From: Mariaggregatimicrobium sp964498785
GTDB taxonomy: Bacteria; Zhuqueibacterota; Zhuqueibacteria; Thermofontimicrobiales; Thiofontviventaceae
Reading direction: 5' to 3'
Assembly: GCA_964498785.1 (NCBI GenBank)
Contig: CAZCJL010000034.1
Location: forward strand, 1 to 57,632
Length of the DNA stretch: 57,632 nt
The notes under the pieces were generated by a model, which did no database searches, was not told where the DNA came from, and saw only the letters and a list, made by a program, of their open reading frames with translations. Below are positions 51,516 through 57,632 of the stretch, one piece after another. The translations under genes and the position numbers were made by a program. Position 1 is the first letter of the stretch; every line of letters begins with the position of its first letter.

Positions 51516-52385
51516 TTATCTACTTTGAAATGAAATTAAATACTCTTTTGGATCGACAGGAACCCCATTTTTTCTTATTTCAAAATGGAGATGGGGGGCA
51601 GTACTTTTCCCAGAACTACCAAGTAGGGCGATAATCTCACCTTTTTTCACAGTGCTTCGTTCCTTTTTCAGAAGCACCTGATTATGTCCATAATATGTTA
51701 AAAATTCGTTTGAATGGTAGATAATAATTAAGTTTCCTAATTCATTTGTCCAATTTGCAAACAGGACGATCCCATCAGCAGCAGCCCTTACAGGAGTGCC
51801 TTTTTTAGCCGCAATATCTATACCATGATGCCTGTATGGAAAAAACCAGTCAGATTCATGAAAATCTGTTGTTAAAAACCCTTCTACAGGTAAATATGTT
51901 GGGATGTTTTCTGCAAAGCCATGATAACTACTTTTGGTTTGTGTTAAAAAATCGAGCTTTCCTTCAACTTCATTATCTTCTTTCAGAAAAGTTGGTTGGC
52001 TTGGCATTATTTCGACCGATGGTGAAATTTTGTTCAAAATGTCATTACTACGACGATCACTCACTTCAAATTGTTTAATACCCAATGCATCGCGTACCCG
52101 CTCCTGGTATTGTAAAAAATCATTGACAATTTCATACATTGAGTAAATTTTTTTATTATCATCTTTTAACTGAACATTCTCTCGATTTAGGTGTTTATTT
52201 TTGGTACTGACTACTGCAAATTTATAATAGAAAACAATTCCTGACAATAAGTGGACAATAATAATACATGCAACAACTAATAATATTTTTAAAACATTAA
52301 AACTAAGCTTAAAACTTATTGGATCCGCATAATCGTCTGGTATCAGCAATACAGACATATTCTTTCTTCTGCGTTTTTTTTTCAT
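51516..52385 (-). CDS. M23 (LytM) metallopeptidase, membrane anchored
   Basis: This protein of about 289 residues has a basic N-terminus, one membrane helix (VLKILLVVACIIIVHLLSGI near residue 31), a coiled-coil segment and a C-terminal peptidase domain. The metal site is complete: HHGIDIAAKKGTPV (H-x3-D) and HLHFEIRKNG (H-x-H). It would cut peptidoglycan cross-links in the periplasm. The start is unsure: ATG 52385 or an in-frame ATG at 52412 that overlaps parB. It lies 27 bases before the bactofilin start, which suggests that bactofilin positions it. Confidence 0.92.
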   Translation of the reverse strand: MKKKRRRKNMSVLLIPDDYADPISFKLSFNVLKILLVVACIIIVHLLSGIVFYYKFAVVSTKNKHLNRENVQLKDDNKKIYSMYEIVNDFLQYQERVRDALGIKQFEVSDRRSNDILNKISPSVEIMPSQPTFLKEDNEVEGKLDFLTQTKSSYHGFAENIPTYLPVEGFLTTDFHESDWFFPYRHHGIDIAAKKGTPVRAAADGIVLFANWTNELGNLIIIYHSNEFLTYYGHNQVLLKKERSTVKKGEIIALLGSSGKSTAPHLHFEIRKNGVPVDPKEYLISFQSR

Positions 52386-52401
52386 TTTTCGTATACACCT
52401 C

Positions 52402-53265
52402 CTAAACTTCATACATTATTTCAATGATGCGATCCAATTCTTCCTCCGAATAATATTCAATCTCGATTTTTCCTCCTTTTTTGCCGGTTTGATTAATCAT
52501 AACCTTCGTTCCCAACATTTCCTGCAATTTATTCTCCGCCTCCAGCAGGTAAAAAGGCTTTTCTATTTTATCGGGTCTTTTTTCTGTTTTTTTCTGCTTA
52601 ACTTGCCGGACCAGGTTTTCAACTCTCCGAACTGATAAATTATTGTTAACCAGCTTTTTCCAAATTTCTAGTTGTAATTCCTTTTCATCAACCGATATAA
52701 TAGCCCTTGCATGTCCCATATTGATTTCTCTGCGCACCAGGCTCTTTTGTATCTCACCCGGAAGCTTTAAAAGACGAAGGAAATTTGTTACAGTGGTTCT
52801 GTCCTTACCCACTTTTTGTGCGACTTTTTCCTGAGTAAGGTTACATTCTGTCAGAAGTCGTTGATATCCTGAGGCAATATCAATCGGATTAAGATCTTCG
52901 CGCTGGATATTTTCGATGAGCGATAGTTCCAGCATATCTTCATCCGATTCGACATTCAGTAAATAACCTGGTATATATTCCAAGCCTAGTGCAGAGACTG
53001 CCCGAAGGCGGCGTTCGCCGGCGATTAGCTGGTATCCGTTTCCAAACTTTCGAACGGTGATCGGTTGGATGACTCCCTTTTCAGCAATCGACTGTTTCAA
53101 TTCATTTAATGCATCTTCATCAAATTCCTGTCTGGGCTGAAAGGGATTTGGATTGATCCGGGCGACCTCAAGATCTCTTATTGTATCAATTCGCTGCTTT
53201 TCATCTTCTGGCGGATCATCTGGTATTAATGCCCGTAATCCTTTTCCTAACCGATTAACGGCCAT
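52402..53265 (-). CDS. parB: Chromosome partition protein ParB
   Basis: This 287-residue CTP-dependent clamp loads at parS sites. It shows the box I region PNPFQPRQEF, the CTP-binding motif GERRLRA, ENIQREDLNPIDIA, the helix-turn-helix VAQKVGKDRTTVTNFLRLLKLP and a C-terminal dimer domain. It overlaps the parA end by 11 bases. No parS palindrome was seen in the window. Confidence 0.97.
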   Translation of the reverse strand: MAVNRLGKGLRALIPDDPPEDEKQRIDTIRDLEVARINPNPFQPRQEFDEDALNELKQSIAEKGVIQPITVRKFGNGYQLIAGERRLRAVSALGLEYIPGYLLNVESDEDMLELSLIENIQREDLNPIDIASGYQRLLTECNLTQEKVAQKVGKDRTTVTNFLRLLKLPGEIQKSLVRREINMGHARAIISVDEKELQLEIWKKLVNNNLSVRRVENLVRQVKQKKTEKRPDKIEKPFYLLEAENKLQEMLGTKVMINQTGKKGGKIEIEYYSEEELDRIIEIMYEV

Positions 53266-54019
53266 TCTTTATTATTTCCTCTGCTAAATTCATATAATTT
53301 TCAGCACCGGTAGAAACTGCGTCATATAAAATAATGGGTTTTCCAAAGCTGGGAGCCTCACTTATTCGAACATTTCGATTGATCACAGTTTTATAAACTT
53401 TATTATCGAAAAATTTCTTCACATCTTCCGCTACTTGCCTGGACAAATTCAGTCGACCATCAAACATCGTCAACAAAACTCCCTCAATTTCCAGGCGCGT
53501 ATTTAAATGTTTCTGAACTAACCGGACCGTATTTAATAACTGACTTAACCCCTCTAACGCATAGTACTCACATTGAATCGGAATAAGCACAGAATCAGAT
53601 GCTGTCATCGCATTTAAGGTTAATAATCCCAATGAGGGCGGACAATCAATAAAGATATATTCATAATCCTTTTTAATATTGGGAATTACCGATTCTAAGA
53701 CCCGCTCGCGGGAAATTGCGTTCACTAACTCGACTTCTGCCCCGACCAGATCCATATTGGATGGAAGCAAATCAAGATATTTTAGTTCAGTTCCAATAAT
53801 TAAATCGTTTATTTCTTCGCTTTTTATTAAAGCGTGATAAATACTTTTTGATATCTCTTTTGGGTCAAAACCCAATCCACTGGTCGAATTAGCTTGCGGA
53901 TCGATATCAATCAGAAGTACAGATTTCTCAGCCACAGCAAGGCATGCAGATAAATTTACCGCAGTAGTTGTCTTTCCAACGCCTCCCTTTTGATTGGCTA
54001 TTGTAATTACTTGAGACAT
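53255..54019 (-). CDS. parA: Chromosome partition ATPase ParA (Soj)
   Basis: This 254-residue Walker-type ATPase has the deviant Walker A motif KGGVGKTTTAVN near residue 10, LIDIDPQANSTSGLG, FIDCPPSLGLLTLNA and PIQCEYYALEGLSQL. It moves ParB-bound chromosome origins. GGAGGGATAA precedes ATG 54019. A promoter lies about 33 bases upstream. The order parA-parB-M23-bactofilin suggests a cell-cycle and envelope operon. Confidence 0.97.
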   Translation of the reverse strand: MSQVITIANQKGGVGKTTTAVNLSACLAVAEKSVLLIDIDPQANSTSGLGFDPKEISKSIYHALIKSEEINDLIIGTELKYLDLLPSNMDLVGAEVELVNAISRERVLESVIPNIKKDYEYIFIDCPPSLGLLTLNAMTASDSVLIPIQCEYYALEGLSQLLNTVRLVQKHLNTRLEIEGVLLTMFDGRLNLSRQVAEDVKKFFDNKVYKTVINRNVRISEAPSFGKPIILYDAVSTGAENYMNLAEEIIKNGR

Positions 54020-54051
54020 TTATCCCTCCAAACGTACTGCAAAATTTATGT

Positions 54052-54080
54052 AATATACGCTTTTACAAATAGAAAATCAA
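54052..54080 (-). promoter_or_regulatory. Sigma-70-like promoter for parA
   Basis: On the minus strand TTGATT (54075-54080), a 17-nt spacer and TATATT (54052-54057). Confidence 0.6.
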
Positions 54081-54117
54081 GATAAAAATTATTGAACCTA
54101 TTTTTTTTATTTATCTC

Positions 54118-54146
54118 TTGCTTAAAGCAGATATTTTTTTTATTAT
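54118..54146 (+). promoter_or_regulatory. Sigma-70-like promoter for the S9 peptidase gene
   Basis: TTGCTT (54118-54123), a 17-nt spacer and TATTAT (54141-54146), 43 bases before the ATG. Confidence 0.6.
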
Positions 54147-54188
54147 TGTCAAATAAAACCATATTGCTCTTTTTATGGAGTTAAAAAT

Positions 54189-56192
54189 ATGAAAAAATTT
54201 TTGAGTTTTGTTTTTATTATCACTCTTCTTTTTAGTAAACCACTGAAATCCCAAAAAAGATCAATCTCCAGTGAAGATTTTTATCGAATCAAAAAAATTA
54301 CTGAATCTGTGATTTCACCGGATGGTGAAAATATTGCTTATGTTGTTCAGCAGGTTGACAAGCAAAACAACAAATACATTTCTAATATCTGGTTGATCCG
54401 GACCGATAGCGGCAAACAACGACAATTGACGACCAGTCATGCGCAAGACGCATCTCCGGCCTGGTCGCCGGACAGCAAATATCTTGCATTCACCTCAAAT
54501 CGCAGTGGAAAAAGCCAAATATGGATTATCCCGGTTGATGGCGGTGAAGCATGGACGCTCACAAATCTGGCTTCTGGGGCATCTGCTCCGGCCTGGTCAC
54601 CAGACGCCGCCAAAATTGCTTTCCTGTCCCGTGTTCCTGAATCTGAGGATTCAATCACAGTCAAAAATTCTAAAATCTATGTAAAAGATGGAAAAGAATA
54701 CGCCAGTGATGTGAAAGTAATTCGAAATCTTAAGTATCGATATGGTACATCATTTTTTAAAAATCGATACTCTCACATTTTTGAAACTGACATTAACGGA
54801 GGACAGACCAAACAACTTACGTTTGGCAAATATCACGACTCTGAGCCGGTGTGGTCTCCGGATAGTAAATTTATCGCTTTCTCATCAAATCGAAACGGTG
54901 ATCTTACTTTTGACGACAACACAGATTTATTCATCATTCCGTCGGGCGGAGGGACTCTACGGCAGCTTACAAATAATCCGGGACCTGATAAAAATCCGAT
55001 TTGGTCTCCGGACGGCAAAATGTTGTGTTTTCTCAGCAAGTCGCTTCCCAACGATCATGGTTCTCATCATGAGCTGAGGCTATTAAACATCAACACACAA
55101 AAAACGCGTATTCTAACAGCCGCGTCACATCTAAACCCGTTTAAACCACAATGGTCAGATAACGGGCGAATGCTCTTTTTTTTATCCTCTGAGAGTGGCA
55201 ATATCCTCCTTTTTGCATATTCGATTAAAAAATCAAAAATTGAAAAGGTTATTACAGGCAAACGCCAGATAGACTCATATTCTTTTTTTCGTGATAAAAA
55301 AATTGTTTTCATTTCGTCTGAAAACACAAATCCCTCTGACATATTTATATGCAATTACAACGGAAAACGTGAACAGCAATTAACATACATAAATAAGACA
55401 TTTTTGGATGAATTAAATCTTTCAACGCCAGTTGAAGTCTTTTTTGAAAGTGTTGACGGACAAAAAATTCACGGCTGGATTTTAAAACCGCCCTGGTTTG
55501 AAAGAGGAAAAAAATATCCGTTAATTGTAGAAATTCACGGCGGCCCGCGATGGTACTTTGGAAATACGTGGTTTCAGGAATTTCATTTATTAGCAGCACA
55601 GGACTATGTTGTTTTTTATTGTAATCCACGCTTGAGTTCTGGCTATGGGCAAAATTTTATGCTCGCTGGTCGCGGCGAATGGGGTACAATTGATTATGAG
55701 GATATTATGGCCGGTATCGATTACGTTGTTCAACAGGGATATATCGATTCGACCAAAATTGGTATTACTGGTGGCAGCTACGGGGGTTTTATGACGAATT
55801 GGATTATCAGCAAAACAGATCGATTTGCAGCCGCAATCACTCAACGTAGCCTTACAAATTTAGTAAGCTTTTACGGAACGACAGATATTCAAAGTTTTGC
55901 AGAATACGAATTTGGGCTGCCATGGGAAAATTGGGAACGTTATTATTCGCATTCTCCGATTACGTATGCACACAACATCCAAACTCCGCTCCTTATCCTA
56001 CATTCAGAGCAGGATTATCGAGTGCCCATTTCACAGGCTGAAGAGTTATTTACCATTTTAAAACGAAATAATACAGAAGTGGAATTTGCACGTTATCCCA
56101 ATGAGGGCCATGATTTATCCCGAAGCGGACAGCCTGTCCATCGGGTGGATCGATTTAACAGAATTATTGATTGGTTTAATGACCATCTTTAA
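54189..56192 (+). CDS. S9 family prolyl-oligopeptidase-like peptidase
   Basis: The 667-residue exported peptidase has a signal peptide (FLSFVFIITLLFSKPLKS). Its beta-propeller of PD40/WD40-like blades has repeated WSPDSK motifs (AWSPDSKYLAF, VWSPDSKFIAF, IWSPDGKMLCF). The C-terminal alpha/beta hydrolase has nucleophile GGSYGG, the Asp in HSEQDYRVP and the His in NEGHDLSR. The propeller would filter peptides entering the active site. GGAG lies 8 bases before the ATG. It is a single gene ending at a strong stem-loop. Confidence 0.93.
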   Translation: MKKFLSFVFIITLLFSKPLKSQKRSISSEDFYRIKKITESVISPDGENIAYVVQQVDKQNNKYISNIWLIRTDSGKQRQLTTSHAQDASPAWSPDSKYLAFTSNRSGKSQIWIIPVDGGEAWTLTNLASGASAPAWSPDAAKIAFLSRVPESEDSITVKNSKIYVKDGKEYASDVKVIRNLKYRYGTSFFKNRYSHIFETDINGGQTKQLTFGKYHDSEPVWSPDSKFIAFSSNRNGDLTFDDNTDLFIIPSGGGTLRQLTNNPGPDKNPIWSPDGKMLCFLSKSLPNDHGSHHELRLLNINTQKTRILTAASHLNPFKPQWSDNGRMLFFLSSESGNILLFAYSIKKSKIEKVITGKRQIDSYSFFRDKKIVFISSENTNPSDIFICNYNGKREQQLTYINKTFLDELNLSTPVEVFFESVDGQKIHGWILKPPWFERGKKYPLIVEIHGGPRWYFGNTWFQEFHLLAAQDYVVFYCNPRLSSGYGQNFMLAGRGEWGTIDYEDIMAGIDYVVQQGYIDSTKIGITGGSYGGFMTNWIISKTDRFAAAITQRSLTNLVSFYGTTDIQSFAEYEFGLPWENWERYYSHSPITYAHNIQTPLLILHSEQDYRVPISQAEELFTILKRNNTEVEFARYPNEGHDLSRSGQPVHRVDRFNRIIDWFNDHL

Positions 56193-56217
56193 TCCTTTTA
56201 TTTATCCGATTTTCTTG

Positions 56218-56250
56218 AAAAGCCGCCTGTAACAATAAGGCGGCTTTTTC
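56218..56250. terminator. Bidirectional terminator
   Basis: AAAAGCCGCCT (56218-56228) and AGGCGGCTTTT (56238-56248) form a perfect 11-bp stem with T-runs on both strands. It serves the S9 gene on the plus strand and the LysM gene at 56322 on the minus strand. Confidence 0.85.
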
Positions 56251-56321
56251 AAGGATGGAAAAACTGCTTCACTCAAAAAAATCAAAGTAAGGAGGAAAGA
56301 TGAATCACAAAAAAATCAATA

Positions 56322-56915
56322 TTAGCCAAAATTGTTCGTTCTTATCGGTATGATTAAGTTCTGTCCAACCTGTAAACATCTTTCATTGTAAATATAATTC
56401 GCTTTCTTAATCACTCTCCAGGAAACTCCATATACTTCTGCCAGTTCGCTCAATGTTTCACCTGATTTAACAACATGACTGACACATCTAATATCTCTCA
56501 ATCGACTTTCATTAGATTTATAATCAACACGTCTATTACTACGCTCTTTAACTCTCATTTGATCGCCATTCTGGTAAGAATTTCTATTTTCATATCGCTC
56601 GATTCGATAATTCGTACCAGGCTCATTATTGCGATCACCACGAGTATGATTTTGCTGTTCATAGTAATAATTATCTGCCCGCGGTTCTGCACCATGAGCC
56701 GCATCTGGCGTCACATAGTTTGTAATTTCAGAAGATTGCGCTTTTTTCACGAGACCCTGGAATTCATCAGATTTTACCAAAGAAATAATTTTTTCGTGCA
56801 ATACCGGATAGTTGATTTTTATTGAACCTGATATGATACCCTGGTTTTCTAAATTTCCCAGCAATGATTGAATTCCCATTAAAAATACAATTATTTTCGT
56901 AGCAGATTTAATCAT
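56322..56915 (-). CDS. Exported LysM-domain protein
   Basis: The 197-residue protein has an N-terminal hydrophobic segment (IIVFLMGIQSLLG), a hydrophilic Asn/Arg/Tyr-rich middle region, and one C-terminal LysM domain: HVVKSGETLSELAEVYGVSW and CLQVGQNLIIPIR. LysM binds peptidoglycan or related glycans. ATG 56915 follows AAGGAGGATAAC; the longer frame from 56939 lacks a site. It has no enzymatic domain and the partner is unknown. Confidence 0.8.
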   Translation of the reverse strand: MIKSATKIIVFLMGIQSLLGNLENQGIISGSIKINYPVLHEKIISLVKSDEFQGLVKKAQSSEITNYVTPDAAHGAEPRADNYYYEQQNHTRGDRNNEPGTNYRIERYENRNSYQNGDQMRVKERSNRRVDYKSNESRLRDIRCVSHVVKSGETLSELAEVYGVSWRVIKKANYIYNERCLQVGQNLIIPIRTNNFG

Positions 56916-57632
56916 GTTATCCTCCTTGATGCAGTACAATTGAAAAATCAGTCAACAGGACAATGTTATTCAAATCCTATTTATATAGTCGGTGAAATTA
57001 TTTTAAAATTAAATCATTTTCGCGATTATTTTGCAACATCTGTGCCACTGATATTTAACCAATAATTATCATAAATAATTGCTTATTATTTATGATTTTA
57101 ATATGATTTCTTCCATAATATCTAAATTATTAATATAATTAATAGATATAATTATTGTAATCTTAGAAATACCGATTTGTAATAATCAAAATGAATGTGT
57201 TTTTGACAACAAAGCATTCTGTTTTCTTTGACAGTGAATCGTTTAGATAGCGATTGTTTTTTATAAATAATTTTTGTAAATTGATCAACCAGCTTGTTTT
57301 CCAACAAAAACAACAACGTTAACAGTGAAAATGCCAAACGATGTCACTATTAATATATAAATTTTATAAAATTAAGCTCTCTAAAACAATCATTTTATAA
57401 CGCATAATAGTTCGTGATCTTTAATCAGGCATGAGAAGAATATAAAAGGATTGTATCCATTCAATAATTGATGGTGTGCATCAAAGCTTTCGGATTCTCT
57501 TTAAATTTATTGATTAAGACGCGAATCTGTCATATCGAGCGAAGTCGAGATATGACAACATCCACTAGAAAAATGAAGATATATGATTCTGTTGATTTAT
57601 TCAGTTTTATAAAAGTTTAAATCTTAATTTTT
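56916..57632. other. Intergenic stretch with no gene seen
   Basis: No reading frame with coding character was found. It holds a perfect 10-bp hairpin, CATAAATAAT/ATTATTTATG (57070-57079, 57085-57094), in very AT-rich sequence, and one copy of the palindromic repeat at 57528-57557. The window ends without a further gene. Confidence 0.5.
57528..57557. repeat. Palindromic repeat, TGTCATATC/GATATGACA
   Basis: TGTCATATC (57528-57536) and GATATGACA (57549-57557) flank GAGCGAAGTCGA. The core matches the repeat at 92-119 on the opposite strand, so both ends of the window carry the same family. Confidence 0.6.

Noticed and set aside
52402..54188. Replication origin or parS site beside parAB
   Set aside because: No parS-like palindrome (TGTTTCACGTGAAACA type), dnaA, rsmG or DnaA-box cluster was seen, so the origin cannot be placed here.
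57152..57337. A 61-residue minus-strand frame near the end
   Set aside because: AT-driven composition, no ribosome site and no recognisable motif.
1..57632. CRISPR arrays, rRNA genes and complete insertion sequences
   Set aside because: No regularly spaced direct repeats, no rRNA-like sequence and no transposase gene was found in the window.

Overview
The window comes from an AT-rich, Gram-negative bacterium. It has lpxH (lipid A), lipoprotein and LysM envelope proteins, ExbB/ExbD energisers and several large periplasmic TPR proteins. It also has Shine-Dalgarno sites at most starts and sigma-70-like promoters (TTGACA, 17 nt, TATATT/TATTAT). These promoters argue against classical Bacteroidota. 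Together with spoVG, an HndABC-like flavoprotein cluster, membrane pyrophosphatase and AgmX-type proteins, they suggest a member of the wider FCB-adjacent phyla (Calditrichota/KSB1-like). That placement is inference; no 16S gene is present.

Layout. 1-1237: no intact gene; mobile-looking stem-loop repeats, a 109-bp element with 18-bp terminal inverted repeats, and a decayed GIY-YIG nuclease remnant. 1238-7441 (-): five-gene redox cluster (NuoE/HndA, HndB-like ferredoxin, a NuoF-GltD fusion, a HoxU/NuoG-like iron-sulfur protein, and an FMN glutamate-synthase-like protein) with no hydrogenase; probably a soluble multi-flavin NAD(P)H complex. 7631-9308: a small duplicated-cysteine protein and a heavily decayed DUF3782 (PD-(D/E)XK-like) pseudogene. 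9309-10352 (+): two unknown acidic proteins. 10347-12567 (-): tsaD, a YbbR/CdaR-like protein and a zinc-ribbon protein. 12959-19028 (-): housekeeping block spoVG, tRNA-Gln, prs, rplY, hppA, rpsF, ssb, rpsR, rplI. 19487-31286: mixed metabolism and envelope genes (GNAT, deoC, lpxH, PBP1A, deoA, phosphohexomutase, glycoside-hydrolase-like protein, sigma/anti-sigma pair, OsmC, radical SAM, galT). 31360-37697 (-): polytopic membrane protein, CBS/CorC protein, ybeY, 7TM-HD phosphodiesterase, phoH. 37843-38995 (-): Lpp-like lipoprotein and coiled-coil LysM protein behind a strong promoter with a structured leader. 39481-50632 (-): two giant TPR proteins, a small exported protein, ExbB, two ExbD and an AgmX/TonB-like protein, resembling the Agl-Glt/Tol type of energised trans-envelope machine. 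51024-54019 (-): bactofilin, M23 peptidase, ParB, ParA. 54189-56915: S9 peptidase and a LysM protein on opposite strands. 56916-57632: no gene seen, one repeat copy.

The two most interesting units are the Hnd-like/GltD/GltS redox cluster, which looks like an electron-bifurcating machine with its hydrogenase replaced by glutamate-synthase-type flavoprotein modules, and the TPR-ExbBDD-AgmX locus next to bactofilin/ParAB. Several start codons below were moved from the longest possible reading frame to a start with a well-placed Shine-Dalgarno site. All family assignments are from motif recognition, not database searches.
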